Assembly: GCF_019038395.1 (NCBI RefSeq) | Contig: NZ_JAGFXZ010000008.1 | Coordinates: forward strand, 1 to 64,000 | DNA: 64,000 nucleotides | Origin: Acinetobacter sp. BY419 | Lineage (GTDB): Bacteria > Pseudomonadota > Gammaproteobacteria > Pseudomonadales > Moraxellaceae | Direction: 5' to 3' | Shown: positions 8,644-18,396 of the stretch, piece after piece | How positions within the stretch are numbered: the stretch's first letter is position 1 | Layout of the letters: each line of letters begins with the position of its first letter | Position numbers and translations under genes: made by a program | Notes under the pieces: model-generated | Told to the model about the DNA's origin: nothing | The model's input: only the letters and a program-made list of their open reading frames with translations | Databases searched by the model: none

Positions 8644-8672
8644 ACTATAAAAGCATCTATTCAGTTTGTGAA
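8644..8672 (-). promoter_or_regulatory. Sigma-70-like promoter for the small transcript
   Basis: On the minus strand TTCACA (8672-8667) and TATAGT (8649-8644) are separated by exactly 17 bases; each hexamer differs from consensus at one position. Predicted start is near 8637. Together with the terminator this delimits a transcript of roughly 220 nucleotides. Confidence 0.6.
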
Positions 8673-8881
8673 ATAAATAGAATGCATGTCTTTTGCAGAT
8701 TTTTTTCTATAGGAGTGTTTTTCCGCAAAATTTATCTGCAATCGCTACTGATTCAGTGCCTGTCTGAGTATAATTTTTGGCCAGCTTATAAAACCGAATA
8801 ACAATTCTCTGCTTGTATAAGATCCCTAGCTCTGCACATCATAAAGCCCTCTAGAAGTAGAAATAGGGACTTAATTTTACA

Positions 8882-10552
8882 ATGGCTAACCCTGCTCAAT
8901 TAGTACGTCACAAGCTGCTCAATACTTTCTTTTCCCGCCATTCGGTCTGGTTTGCCTGCATTCTGATTGCAGTGATTTTTACCACATTCCATATCGGTTA
9001 TTCGCCGCGTTATATCTATTATTTCATGCCGCAAACTTTGGTGAATACCCTGTGGGTTCTGAGTATTCTCCTGAGCCTGTTAGGTTTGTATGATGTACTC
9101 CAAAATAAGCATTCTATTCTGAAAAATTACCCAATCATGGGACATTTCCGCTTTATATTTGAAGAATTTCGTCCAGAGATTCGTCAGTATTTTATTGAAG
9201 CCGACCGGGATGCACTGCCTTTTTCCCGTATGCAGCGTAGTCTGGTGTACCAGCGGGCGAAAAACGAAAACTCAGATAAACCTTTCGGCTCGATCCTGAA
9301 TGTTTATGAAGATAATTACCGCTTTGTCAGTCACTCCCTCACCCCCTGCAAAGTAGCCGATCCGAACACTTTTCGCATCCTGATCGGTAATGAACAATGT
9401 ACGCAGCCCTTCTCTGCTTCTATTTTAAACATTTCAGCCATGAGCTTTGGCAGCATGAGTGCCAATGCGATACGTGCACTCAATCTCGGCGCTCTAAAAG
9501 GTGATTTTTTTCATGATACGGGAGAAGGCAGTATCAGCCCCTATCATCTGGAATATGGAGGCGATCTGGTCTGGGAAATTGGTAGTGGCTACTTTGGCTG
9601 CCGTACTTTAGACGGACAGTTCGACCCGGAACGTTTTGCTACACAAGCCAAATTACCTCAAGTGAAGATGATTGAAATCAAACTTTCACAAGGTGCAAAA
9701 CCCGGACATGGCGGCATTTTGCCTAAAAGTAAAATTTCGGAAGAAATTGCCCAAATTCGTGGCATCAGCCGAGATCATGATTGCGTTTCACCTTCCAGCC
9801 ATCCGGCTTTTAGTACACCGATTGAAATGATGCATTTCATACAACAATTACGTGAACTTTCCAGCGGAAAACCGGTCGGATTTAAACTATGTCTGGGTCA
9901 GCCGTGGCAGTTTATGAGTATAGTCAAAGCCATGTTACATACCCAGATTTATCCGGATTTTATCGTGGTGGATGGCTCTGAGGGTGGAACTGGAGCTGCC
10001 CCTATTGAATTAATTGACTATGTCGGTGCACCTTTAAGAGAAGGTTTGCTGTTTGTACATAATACCCTTGTTGGTGCAGGTTTGAGAAATAAGATCAAAA
10101 TTGGTGCAAGTGGGAAAATTATTAGTGCATTCGATATTGCCAGCACGCTTGCCATTGGTGCAGATTGGGTGAATTCTGCACGTGGTTTTATGTTTGCAGT
10201 TGGCTGTATTCAGGCACAAAGCTGTCATACCAATCAATGCCCTGTCGGGGTTACCACCCAAGATAAAGATCGCCAAAAAGCATTACATGTACCAACCAAG
10301 GCAGAACGGGTCTTTCATTTTCATAAAAACACCTTGCATGCCCTCTCCGAACTGATCGCCGCCGCAGGGCTAGAACATCCTTCAGCCATTAAGGCTCATC
10401 ATCTAGCACAACGCGTGAATAATCACGAAATTAAGAACTTTGCACAGATACACTTTTGGTTGAAAGAGGGAGAATTATTATCCTGTGAAAATAAGGACGA
10501 GGAGAACTTTTATTTCCGGATGTGGAACTTGGCTAAACTAGAAAAATTTTAA
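8882..10552 (+). CDS. Membrane-anchored FMN-binding glutamate synthase-like protein
   Basis: A 556-residue protein with two N-terminal membrane segments (about residues 22-42 and 55-75) followed by a glutamate synthase central-domain fold. Signatures are SAMSFGSMSANAIRALN, GEGSISPYH, QGAKPGHGGILP, VDGSEGGTGAAP and the iron-sulfur-type cysteines in GCIQAQSCHTNQCPVG. These match the single-domain archaeal-type GltB family that lacks the glutaminase domain. True glutamate synthase activity is not assured, and a related FMN oxidoreductase role is possible. It is monocistronic and ends at a bidirectional terminator. Confidence 0.88.
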   Translation: MANPAQLVRHKLLNTFFSRHSVWFACILIAVIFTTFHIGYSPRYIYYFMPQTLVNTLWVLSILLSLLGLYDVLQNKHSILKNYPIMGHFRFIFEEFRPEIRQYFIEADRDALPFSRMQRSLVYQRAKNENSDKPFGSILNVYEDNYRFVSHSLTPCKVADPNTFRILIGNEQCTQPFSASILNISAMSFGSMSANAIRALNLGALKGDFFHDTGEGSISPYHLEYGGDLVWEIGSGYFGCRTLDGQFDPERFATQAKLPQVKMIEIKLSQGAKPGHGGILPKSKISEEIAQIRGISRDHDCVSPSSHPAFSTPIEMMHFIQQLRELSSGKPVGFKLCLGQPWQFMSIVKAMLHTQIYPDFIVVDGSEGGTGAAPIELIDYVGAPLREGLLFVHNTLVGAGLRNKIKIGASGKIISAFDIASTLAIGADWVNSARGFMFAVGCIQAQSCHTNQCPVGVTTQDKDRQKALHVPTKAERVFHFHKNTLHALSELIAAAGLEHPSAIKAHHLAQRVNNHEIKNFAQIHFWLKEGELLSCENKDEENFYFRMWNLAKLEKF

Positions 10553-10570
10553 ATCGGTGCAGTTAAAAAC

Positions 10571-10600
10571 AAAAAGGCATTTTATTCAAACGCCTTTTTT
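10571..10600. terminator. Bidirectional terminator
   Basis: AAAAAGGC at 10571-10578 pairs with GCCTTTTT at 10592-10599. It lies between the convergent GltS-like gene and the hydrolase gene and has T runs on both strands. Confidence 0.8.
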
Positions 10601-10620
10601 AATACTCAATTCTAAATGTC

Positions 10621-11664
10621 TTAATAATAAATTTTGTTGCCATGTGCATGCAAAAAAGCTGGAATCAAGCCCGTAAGTGCAGCACGAATATCAGCACGCT
10701 CATTGATTAATTGATGTGAACCTTCTTCCAGCATCAACAGGGTTTGAAGCCGGAATTTACGCCGGATAAATTCAATATTATAACGCCAGTCTACGGTCTG
10801 ATCCTGTGCACCCTGTGCCAGCCAGACCGGAATACGACAAGCCGGACGCGCTTCCATTTCCAGCATCCAGCGTGACATTGCCAGAATCCAGTCCATTCCC
10901 ATCATCCGCGGCTGTAATGGATCTTTAAGACGGATAAAACGCAGAAACTCGGGATTATGATTATTGCGTCTGAAATGCCGGGGAACTTCACGTTTGATGC
11001 GGCTAATAATGCCAAGCCCGATCGAATTATGCCACCAGGCAGTTTTGGCAGGGCGAATCAATGGTGATAACAGCAAGACCCGTTCAACAAAAGGATTTTC
11101 GCGACGCTGCGCAAACTCCAGTAAGTGATGCATCCAGATCGCACCGCCGGTACTTTGTCCGATTCCAACCCATGGTTTAGGTAGTTGTGAGGCATGCTGT
11201 ACATAACGATGTACTGCATGCAAAACCTGCTGATAATGATCAAAATTCTGAATGCTGGCAGATGAACCATCACTCAGACCATGTCCAGGCAGATCATAGG
11301 TCAATACACTAAAGCCCTGCTCCAGAAGCTCTTTTACAATAGGCTGATAAATGCCGCTATGTTCCAGATATCCATGCAGCAAAAAAGCGGTTCCCTGAAT
11401 CTTGTCAAAGCGGGTATTTTCCAGATTCGGCTCAAACACCTGTACATGCAGCCTGAATAATGGCATCTGTACATAACCCTGCCAGTGTTTACAATCCAGT
11501 AAATCAAAACCATACAGTTTGCGATAGGACTGTAGGGCAATTGGCGGCTCATCACTACGATTCAGGTTCAAGGGTGGTAAAAGTAGTGGCGTAATATCTC
11601 GACTAGGAATGGGTAAATCCAGCTGTTTCAGTATGTTGGGATTTAAAAATGGGATATCAGACAT
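10621..11664 (-). CDS. Alpha/beta hydrolase, monoacylglycerol lipase-like
   Basis: A 347-residue serine hydrolase. FLLHGYLEHSGIY forms the oxyanion region, GIGQSTGG (about residue 170) is the nucleophile elbow with Ser, AQGAQDQTVDW gives the Asp and EEGSHQLINE gives the His. This layout resembles PldB/monoglyceride lipase (COG2267). No signal peptide is visible, so it is probably cytoplasmic. Its ATG shares one base with the stop of the YdcF-like gene (TAATG at 11664), so it is translated as the last gene of the LMW-PTP, murB, ydcF operon. The true substrate is unknown. Confidence 0.88.
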   Translation of the reverse strand: MSDIPFLNPNILKQLDLPIPSRDITPLLLPPLNLNRSDEPPIALQSYRKLYGFDLLDCKHWQGYVQMPLFRLHVQVFEPNLENTRFDKIQGTAFLLHGYLEHSGIYQPIVKELLEQGFSVLTYDLPGHGLSDGSSASIQNFDHYQQVLHAVHRYVQHASQLPKPWVGIGQSTGGAIWMHHLLEFAQRRENPFVERVLLLSPLIRPAKTAWWHNSIGLGIISRIKREVPRHFRRNNHNPEFLRFIRLKDPLQPRMMGMDWILAMSRWMLEMEARPACRIPVWLAQGAQDQTVDWRYNIEFIRRKFRLQTLLMLEEGSHQLINERADIRAALTGLIPAFLHAHGNKIYY

Positions 11665-12803
11665 TATGGCACCTCCCGACAGTCACTGGATCCAAACCAC
11701 ATATCGCGCATGGTCGCCAACATTTCATAATTGGCACGACGACTATGATCATAATTTTGTGCACTTGGCCGCCACCGGGTCAAAGGCTTAGGCATCGGTG
11801 CTTCCACCGGAATAGTTTGTATGCCATTTAAAGCAAATAAACGGCGGGTACGCGGCATATGATAACGATCCGTAATCAGAATCACTGTAGGCGCTCCACC
11901 TTTCTTTTGTAATAATAATGAACTGAAACGGGTGTTTTCGCAGGTATTCATACTGCGGTCTTCAAGTAATTTTGCATCAACACCATGGTTTTTTAACCAG
12001 CGCTGCATATACGGTGCTTCGACCCCACTCAGTACAATCGGTAACTGGTAATGTCTCTCTACTGCCAGCGTGGTTTCCAGACGTAGTCGTGTATAATTAT
12101 TGACGACAATCTCTTTGCTTTGATCATCCTGAGTTAAACCGCCACCCAATACCACAATGGCATAAGGCTGGGAGTTATTCACCGGTTTAACCTGCTGTTG
12201 ATCTTGCAATAGCGCCAAGTCCTGCTGAATTTCCGCTCCATTGGTTTCCTGTACTGAACTGGCTTCACCCTGTTCTAGCGGATGCGTAGTCAGAAACTCA
12301 ATATATTGCTCAATGCGCTCCTTGTTTTTACTACTGTTCCACTCCAGCAATTCGCGGACATTTGCTGTTGGATCGACTGGTTCCACATCTTCCTGCGAGG
12401 ACAGTAAGGGCACCTGAGCAGGCGGGCTTTGCTCGGCTTTTTGATCTTGCTGCTCGCGTTGATATTCTTCAATCACCTGCTGCAACGCTTTATAACGTGC
12501 CTGAATCAAAATCAGGTTGGCTGAATTATTTTGCTGGATATCCTGTTCCATGACCTTTAAATAAGCTTGCCGGGCAATCCACAAATCAGACCCGGGTTCC
12601 AGATTTTCATGCTCGCTCAGTGCTGCCATTTTCTGGCTTTGGGCCGCGACTTCATTTAGCTCTAAGGAAACAAACTGGTTTAAGCCCTTGACGATCATTT
12701 GTGAATAAAAAGGTGTATAAACCCACACCAGTAGACAGGCGCATAGCACAAACAGTCCAGCGACAATTTGTAGCAAACGTACCATCCAATGGGTGTTTTT
12801 CAT
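11664..12803 (-). CDS. YdcF/ElyC-family (DUF218) membrane protein
   Basis: A 379-residue protein with one N-terminal membrane segment (about residues 8-30), a long charged and Gln-rich periplasmic linker (about 60-190) and a C-terminal DUF218 domain. The domain shows IVVLGGGLT, NNYTRLRLETTL, VLSGVEAPYM and ITDRYHMPRTRRL. ElyC and SanA relatives are linked to envelope integrity and peptidoglycan or enterobacterial antigen precursor handling. The location directly after murB supports an envelope role. GAGGAATAAC precedes the ATG, one base after the murB stop. The extended linker is longer than in E. coli YdcF. Confidence 0.87.
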   Translation of the reverse strand: MKNTHWMVRLLQIVAGLFVLCACLLVWVYTPFYSQMIVKGLNQFVSLELNEVAAQSQKMAALSEHENLEPGSDLWIARQAYLKVMEQDIQQNNSANLILIQARYKALQQVIEEYQREQQDQKAEQSPPAQVPLLSSQEDVEPVDPTANVRELLEWNSSKNKERIEQYIEFLTTHPLEQGEASSVQETNGAEIQQDLALLQDQQQVKPVNNSQPYAIVVLGGGLTQDDQSKEIVVNNYTRLRLETTLAVERHYQLPIVLSGVEAPYMQRWLKNHGVDAKLLEDRSMNTCENTRFSSLLLQKKGGAPTVILITDRYHMPRTRRLFALNGIQTIPVEAPMPKPLTRWRPSAQNYDHSRRANYEMLATMRDMWFGSSDCREVP

Positions 12804-12804
12804 G

Positions 12805-13845
12805 TTATTCCTCTTCCTGATGAGAACGGATCAATCCATTTTTATCGAATAATACAGGTTCAGGTTCCAACATCAGCTTGAATTTCTCCCAAACCGACTG
12901 CTGTACCGCACGATAGGTTTTACGTACATCGGTGAGGGAGGCTTGACCATAATTTACCAGAACCAGTGCCTGTGTATGAAACATGCCCACAGGCCCCAAT
13001 TGTTTGCCCTTCCAGCCAGCCTGATCAATCAGCCAGCCTGCTGCCAGTTTAACTTGAGCATTGGCTTGCTGGTAATGAGGTAAATTCGGGAAAGATGCAG
13101 CAATTTGGTCAAAGACTGCCTGATCCACCAGCGGATTTTTGAAAAAGCTGCCCACGTTAGGAAATTCTTGCGGATCAGGCAATTTGCTCTGACGGATCTG
13201 GATGACCTGTTGTTGCAGGTTTTCTGCTGTGAGCTGGTTACCAACTGCAGTTTTAAGATCACCATAATTCAGCTTTAAATCTGGCTGTTTAAGTAACCTA
13301 AAAGTCACATGTGTAATCACATAACGGTTCGGATCATCTTTAAAAATACTATGGCGATAGGCAAACTGGCAATCTGCAGCCTTAATCGAAGCAAGCTGTT
13401 TCAGCTGACGGTCATAGACTTCGACAGAATCGATAAACTCGCCAACTTCCACCCCATAAGCACCAATATTCTGTACTGGCGAAGCACCGACACGTCCCGG
13501 AATCAGGGCCAGATTTTGTAAACCGTACAGACCTTGTGCTGTAGTCCAGAGCACGAAGTCATGCCAGCCCTGACCGCCGCCTACACGTAAACATTGTGAC
13601 TGATCATCAGCCTCCAGCATTTCGATACCTTGAATATCTATATGCAGAACCAGCGCATCAATCTGTTCAGGCAACAACATATTGCTGCCACCTGACAAGA
13701 TCAGCACATTTAACTGTTGCTGTTCAGCAAAATCAAGTGCAGCCAGCATATCATCGGTCGATTGAATAGGGGCATAGTGTGAAGCAATGGCTTCTAAATT
13801 TAAGGTATTAAACGGTTTAAGTTGAACCTGAGTTTGAATCTGCAT
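12805..13845 (-). CDS. murB: UDP-N-acetylenolpyruvoylglucosamine reductase MurB
   Basis: Second committed step of peptidoglycan precursor synthesis: NADPH-dependent reduction of enolpyruvyl-UDP-GlcNAc, with FAD. The 346-residue length fits type I Mur[15 protein letters not shown] binds [21 protein letters not shown] and YRHSIFKDD are family motifs, [11 protein letters not shown] holds the catalytic serine and EPEPVLFD holds the C-terminal glutamate. It lies three bases after the LMW-PTP stop and just before the YdcF-like gene, forming one operon. Confidence 0.96.
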   Translation of the reverse strand: MQIQTQVQLKPFNTLNLEAIASHYAPIQSTDDMLAALDFAEQQQLNVLILSGGSNMLLPEQIDALVLHIDIQGIEMLEADDQSQCLRVGGGQGWHDFVLWTTAQGLYGLQNLALIPGRVGASPVQNIGAYGVEVGEFIDSVEVYDRQLKQLASIKAADCQFAYRHSIFKDDPNRYVITHVTFRLLKQPDLKLNYGDLKTAVGNQLTAENLQQQVIQIRQSKLPDPQEFPNVGSFFKNPLVDQAVFDQIAASFPNLPHYQQANAQVKLAAGWLIDQAGWKGKQLGPVGMFHTQALVLVNYGQASLTDVRKTYRAVQQSVWEKFKLMLEPEPVLFDKNGLIRSHQEEE

Positions 13846-13848
13846 TGC

Positions 13849-14355
13849 TTAAACCTTGTGTAAATTCTGTTTAAAAATCTCTATCCATGCCCGGCTGCTG
13901 GACTCACACTGATCGAGTACCCGCTCAAAACCATCAGTTTCACCATAATAAGGATCTGGCAAGGCCTGTTTTGGATAGATCTGATCGTGTTCACTCATCA
14001 ATGCCACACGTGCACGTATATGACCAAAGTCGGTTTCTGCCAGACGCTGTATGCTTTCGATATTGGATAAATTTTCCAGATCCATCGCCAGAATCAGATC
14101 ATAATCAATGAAATCATGAGTGGTCAGCTGGCGTGCACGAAGCATTGAAAGATCATAGCCACGTTTCAGCGCATGCTGCTGGCTACGCAGGTCCGGTGCC
14201 TTGCCCGGATGATAATTACTGGTTCCGGCAGAATCGACCACAATGTTCAGTTGCTGTTCATCACAATAATGTCTGAGTACAACTTCTGCCGTGGGAGAGC
14301 GGCAAATATTTCCCAAACAAACACATAACACCTTGTATGGCGTTCTGGATGACAT
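13849..14355 (-). CDS. Low-molecular-weight protein-tyrosine phosphatase
   Basis: A 168-residue cytoplasmic phosphatase. VCLGNICRSPTAE near residues 11-23 contains the CX5RS phosphate loop with catalytic Cys and Arg, and LPDPYYGE near residue 130 carries the general-acid Asp. I chose the ATG at 14353-14355 with GAGG upstream over the TTG two codons earlier. It heads the operon with murB. In Acinetobacter the Ptp/Wzb partner of the Wzc kinase is in the capsule locus, so this copy is more likely a general or orphan LMW-PTP. Confidence 0.9.
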   Translation of the reverse strand: MSSRTPYKVLCVCLGNICRSPTAEVVLRHYCDEQQLNIVVDSAGTSNYHPGKAPDLRSQQHALKRGYDLSMLRARQLTTHDFIDYDLILAMDLENLSNIESIQRLAETDFGHIRARVALMSEHDQIYPKQALPDPYYGETDGFERVLDQCESSSRAWIEIFKQNLHKV

Positions 14356-14476
14356 AAACAACCTCAGAGCTACTTTATTTTAAGGATTCTTATGTTAAGT
14401 TATTTATAGACTGATTCCTATCTCACAACCATAGAATAATCTCGTATTTGCAATAAAAAAAATCAAGGATATCGCC

Positions 14477-15637
14477 ATGAATCGTTTTCAGTTTCAAACC
14501 GTCCCCAATATCATTGCCGGGTTAGGCACGATTCAGGAATTATTTAAAATTCTTAAAAATGGCCACTATCAACGTCTGCTACTGGTGACTGACCCGGGTA
14601 TGCTGAAGCAGCAATTACATCTTCCAATTCTGGATATTATTGAATCTGCAGGACTGGATTACGTGATTTACTCGGATGTTCAGGCCGATCCCCCCGATAC
14701 TGTAGTGCTTGAAGCAGCAGCTTTTGCAAAACAGGAAAAGATTGATGTCGTACTGGGCTTTGGTGGTGGCAGCTCGATGGATGTGGCCAAACTGATTGCG
14801 GTTTTGGCGCATCCCGAGCAGCATCAAACCCTTTCCGATCTGTATGGCGTCGATAATGCCACCGGGCCACGTTTATCTTTAATTTTGGTACCTACCACTG
14901 CTGGAACAGGCTCCGAAGTAACGCCGATTTCGATTGTCACCACAGGTGAAACTACCAAAAGTGGTATTGTCGCTCCTATTCTCTATGCCGATATTGCCAT
15001 TCTGGATGCGACATTTACCCAAAATTTACCAGCACAGATCACCGCCGCCACCGGAATTGATGCCATGGTACATGCCATCGAAGCCTATACCTCAAAACAC
15101 AAGAAAAACCCCTATTCTGATATGCTGGCCAAACAGGCCTTAAAATTATTGAATGCCAACCTGCAACGTGTGCTCCAAGACGGTCAGGATTTAGACGCCC
15201 GTCAAAATATGCTGGTCGGTTCCATGCTGGCCGGGCAAGCCTTTGCCAATGCACCGGTTGCTGCCGTACATGCGCTGGCTTATCCTCTCGGTGGACATTT
15301 TCATCTGTCGCATGGGCATAGCAATGCTTTAGTGCTGACTGAAGTGTTAAAGTTTAATGCACCGGCGGCCAAACAACTCTATGCGGAATTGATGACCTGG
15401 TTGGATCCTTACAGTAAAGGTTGTCATGATGGCCTGACCGACCTGTTTATTGATCATTTTAATAATCACCTGATGCAGAGTGGTTTAACCTTAAAGTTAA
15501 ACCAGCTGAATGTACCGGAACATATGCTGCAGGTCATGGCAGAAGACGCCATGCAACAAGGTCGGCTGTTGCAGAATAATCCACGTGAACTTAAAGTGGA
15601 TGACGCTTATCAGATTTATCAGGCGATCTATGCCTAG
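14477..15637 (+). CDS. Iron-containing (group III) alcohol dehydrogenase
   Basis: A 386-residue NAD(P)-dependent dehydrogenase. GFGGGSSMDVAKL near residue 95 binds the cofactor and TTAGTGSEVTPISI follows. Metal ligands are the Asp and His of TGIDAMVHAIEAY and the two His of HALAYPLGGHFHLSHGHSN. AAGGA precedes the ATG. Substrates in this family range from simple alcohols to lactaldehyde and 4-hydroxybutyrate, and the sequence does not decide between them. The thioesterase gene follows 44 bases later. Confidence 0.92.
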   Translation: MNRFQFQTVPNIIAGLGTIQELFKILKNGHYQRLLLVTDPGMLKQQLHLPILDIIESAGLDYVIYSDVQADPPDTVVLEAAAFAKQEKIDVVLGFGGGSSMDVAKLIAVLAHPEQHQTLSDLYGVDNATGPRLSLILVPTTAGTGSEVTPISIVTTGETTKSGIVAPILYADIAILDATFTQNLPAQITAATGIDAMVHAIEAYTSKHKKNPYSDMLAKQALKLLNANLQRVLQDGQDLDARQNMLVGSMLAGQAFANAPVAAVHALAYPLGGHFHLSHGHSNALVLTEVLKFNAPAAKQLYAELMTWLDPYSKGCHDGLTDLFIDHFNNHLMQSGLTLKLNQLNVPEHMLQVMAEDAMQQGRLLQNNPRELKVDDAYQIYQAIYA

Positions 15638-15681
15638 ATCAATTTCCACCCAAGCCTTGTCTAGCTGAGGACCTAATCTTG

Positions 15682-16116
15682 ATGAAAGCGACCATTAAGC
15701 AACGCGAACACTATACCTTTTTCTTGCCCATTCAGACCCGCTGGGCAGACAATGACCTGTATGGGCATGTCAACAATGTGACTTATTACAGTTATTTTGA
15801 TACTGCAGCCAATGCCCTGCTGATTCAGGAAGCAGCATTTGATCCGAAATATTCCCCGATGATTGGACTGGTGGTCAGCTCCAACTGTCAGTTCAATAAA
15901 GAACTGTCTTATCCGGAAATAATTGAAGTTGGCGTGGCCATTGAAAGCATGGGAAATTCATCGCTTAGCTATGATCTGGCCATTTTTAAACGCAACTCAG
16001 ATACGGCCGCTGCGCAAGGCAATTTTGTCCATGTTTTTGTGGATCGTGAAACACGAAAAAGCACCCCGATTCCAGTTGAAATGCGGGATGCTTTGTCTCG
16101 ATTTGTTACGCCTTAA
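15682..16116 (+). CDS. Hotdog-fold acyl-CoA thioesterase (4HBT type)
   Basis: A 144-residue hotdog protein. TRWADNDLYGHVNNVTYYSYFD near residues 16-37 (shown here only by its features) carries the Asp and the HVNN motif typical of 4-hydroxybenzoyl-CoA and YbgC-type thioesterases. It probably hydrolyses acyl-CoA in the cytoplasm. GAGGA at 15666-15670 serves either the ATG at 15682 or the TTG one codon earlier. The stop lies eight bases from the end of convergent dnaX, with no room for a terminator. Confidence 0.88.
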   Translation: MKATIKQREHYTFFLPIQTRWADNDLYGHVNNVTYYSYFDTAANALLIQEAAFDPKYSPMIGLVVSSNCQFNKELSYPEIIEVGVAIESMGNSSLSYDLAIFKRNSDTAAAQGNFVHVFVDRETRKSTPIPVEMRDALSRFVTP

Positions 16117-16124
16117 AATCCAGC

Positions 16125-18263
16125 CTATTTCAGCTGAATGTTTTGCAGCTCGCCATCGAACTGCTGTAACAGGTCACGTACTGCCGGTTCTGTACGTAAC
16201 AGCACCTCGGCGCGTTTAAAAGCACGTTCCTTACGTTGATGCTGCATGGTATACGGCGTTAGCTGATCCACATTTTCAAATTTCACGTGAAAATTAGTTT
16301 GCGGCCATTGCTGTTGTAAGGCAGCTTCCAGATTATGTTGCAATTGGGTCAACAGCTGCTGGTACTGTTCAGGAATATGAAAAACGGATTCACCATTAAT
16401 CTGGCCGGTCATGATGCCATACTGCGCCAGTTCCTGAACTGCCGGAGAAAGCTGGCTGTGACGGAACCAGTATTCCCATTTTTCAACGCTCCACTCACCC
16501 TCTAAGATTTGCTCAGGTATTTTCAAAATATCCTGTGGCATCAGATTCTGCGTATTTACTTCCTGGGAAGTAACTTCAGGGACAATTCCCTGTGCCGCCG
16601 TTTGAGCCGGAGCTTTATCTTCAGTAACAGGCTGAGCAATCGTTTCCTGTGACAGTTCCAATTCCGGTGAGGCAAGACTAAATTCCTCATCAGCAGACTT
16701 GATGTCTGGGGCTGACTGAATATGAGTGACAGCATCTACAGGAATAAATTCTTCAAGCAGGAAATCATCCGAGCTACTGCTTGTAGCCGGTGCTTCTGCA
16801 GGGCTCTCGATCTCATCAAAACCAAACAGGCCTTTGTCGTCATTTGGATCAAAAACAATCTGATCCGTAGACTGAATCTCTTCAATAACTGTCTGAGTTG
16901 CTACGGGCTGAACAGGCTCAGATGCTTTGATGCTGATTGGCTCTTTTTCATCCAGGAAATCATCCGAAGAAGGCTCAGATGTTGATGCCGTATAAATCTC
17001 CTCATCCGTCTCATCGTCCAGAGAGAAATCATCGAATACCGGTTCTGCTTCAAAAACCTCAGCTTTCGTTTCGACTTTTTCAGATTGAAATTGTGTCTGA
17101 ACGGGCTGCTGTAGGCGTGTTGTTTGGGCTGTTGCCTGTTGCGGTGCAGTCTCCTGCATCACCGGAATTTCGCTGGGCTGTAAGGGACGGAATGCCAGCA
17201 AACGTAGCACCGTCATCTCAAAGCCTTGCTCTTGGGTGACCGCGAGTTGCAAATCAGCACGTCCTTTACATGCAACTTGATAATACAGTTGCAAGTCCTG
17301 AGCAGAAATCATCCCAGATAATTGCATGATCTTTTTATTGATTTCAGCACTATATTTCAGACTTAAATCTGGCAAATATTGCAATAAAGCCAGTTCATGC
17401 AGCGTCGAAATCAGCTGATCTAAAACCAGTGACACATCCAACGCCTGCTGACGGAACTGCAGCAATAACTGACTGACCTGTGCTTTCTGGTTCTGGTGAA
17501 TCGCCAGAATCAGGTCATAAATAATGGTTCGGTCAATCAGACCGAGCATGTCTTTGACATCCTGATGCTGAATCGCACCCTGACCATAAGCAATCGCCTG
17601 ATCGGTCAGCGACAAGGCATCACGTAAAGAGCCTTGTGCAGATTCGGCAATCTGCCAGATCGCATCCTGATCGGACTGAATGCTTTCTTTGCTTAAAATC
17701 TGGCCCAGATGCTCGGTAATTTCATCGACTGCCAGAGGACGCAAAGTAAACTGCAAACAGCGTGAAATCACGGTAATTGGCAGCTTTTGTGGATCTGTCG
17801 TGGCAAACAGAAACTTGACGTGTGCAGGTGGTTCTTCCAGCGTCTTTAATAAGGCATTGAAAGAATGCGTAGACAGCATGTGCACTTCATCGATCAAGTA
17901 GACCTTAAAGCGACCTTGAGTCGGTGCATAAGGAACATTGTCGAGCAGCTCACGGGTATCTTCGACCTTAGTGCGTGATGCCGCATCGATTTCGATCAAA
18001 TCAATAAAGCGTCCTTCATTGACTGCGGTACAGGTCGCACAGACTTCACATGGGGTCGAGGTAATACCAGTTTCACAGTTCAAGCACTTCGCCAAAATAC
18101 GTGCAATCGTGGTTTTTCCGACACCACGCGTTCCTGTAAACAAATAGGCATGGTGCAAACGGCCACGTTCGAGCGCGCTGGTTAAAGCACGTGAAACATG
18201 GTTTTGCCCCACCAATTCATTAAAATTACGAGGACGGTATTTTCGCGCAAGTACTTGATACAT
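16125..18263 (-). CDS. dnaX: DNA polymerase III tau/gamma subunit DnaX
   Basis: Clamp-loader ATPase of 712 residues. The N-terminal AAA+ domain has Walker A FTGTRGVGKTTIARIL near residues 43-58, zinc cysteines (CLNCETG, CEVCATC), DEVHML and the sensor ATTDPQKLP. Domain III ends near residue 365. A long acidic, Gln/Glu-rich linker (about 370-580) leads to a C-terminal tau domain with WSVEKWEYWF. I saw no A-AAA-AAG slippery heptamer at a position that would make a plausible gamma form. The gene is transcribed against the thioesterase gene. Confidence 0.96.
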   Translation of the reverse strand: MYQVLARKYRPRNFNELVGQNHVSRALTSALERGRLHHAYLFTGTRGVGKTTIARILAKCLNCETGITSTPCEVCATCTAVNEGRFIDLIEIDAASRTKVEDTRELLDNVPYAPTQGRFKVYLIDEVHMLSTHSFNALLKTLEEPPAHVKFLFATTDPQKLPITVISRCLQFTLRPLAVDEITEHLGQILSKESIQSDQDAIWQIAESAQGSLRDALSLTDQAIAYGQGAIQHQDVKDMLGLIDRTIIYDLILAIHQNQKAQVSQLLLQFRQQALDVSLVLDQLISTLHELALLQYLPDLSLKYSAEINKKIMQLSGMISAQDLQLYYQVACKGRADLQLAVTQEQGFEMTVLRLLAFRPLQPSEIPVMQETAPQQATAQTTRLQQPVQTQFQSEKVETKAEVFEAEPVFDDFSLDDETDEEIYTASTSEPSSDDFLDEKEPISIKASEPVQPVATQTVIEEIQSTDQIVFDPNDDKGLFGFDEIESPAEAPATSSSSDDFLLEEFIPVDAVTHIQSAPDIKSADEEFSLASPELELSQETIAQPVTEDKAPAQTAAQGIVPEVTSQEVNTQNLMPQDILKIPEQILEGEWSVEKWEYWFRHSQLSPAVQELAQYGIMTGQINGESVFHIPEQYQQLLTQLQHNLEAALQQQWPQTNFHVKFENVDQLTPYTMQHQRKERAFKRAEVLLRTEPAVRDLLQQFDGELQNIQLK

Positions 18264-18342
18264 GTATGCTCCTTTTTACAGGTCTAAGCATACTGTTTTT
18301 TTATAAAATAGTGAAATGAATGCCGGTTTATAAATAATAAAA

Positions 18343-18373
18343 ATCCCTTAATCAAAATTATTAAAAAAGGGAT
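18343..18373 (-). terminator. Terminator of the NlpE-like gene
   Basis: ATCCCTT at 18343-18349 pairs with AAGGGAT at 18367-18373. On the minus strand it is followed by TTTTTATTATT. Confidence 0.7.
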
Positions 18374-18396
18374 ATAAAACATATATTTTCTTAAAA

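Larger units (their letters stand above)
8381..8881. other. 500-base gap holding a candidate small minus-strand transcript
   Basis: No conventional gene. Read on the minus strand it contains, in order, a near-consensus promoter, a 21-codon ORF with a ribosome site, a 9-bp hairpin and a terminator. A perfect 10-bp inverted repeat (ACTCCTATAG at 8617-8626 and CTATAGGAGT at 8707-8716) flanks the promoter. The rest, up to 8881, must hold the promoter of the GltS-like gene, which I could not locate convincingly. Confidence 0.5.

Noticed and set aside
16125-18263. Programmed frameshift in dnaX making a gamma form
   Set aside because: The A-rich runs I found near 16940 and 17330 are not the A-AAA-AAG heptamer in the needed frame, and slipping at the second would end inside domain III.
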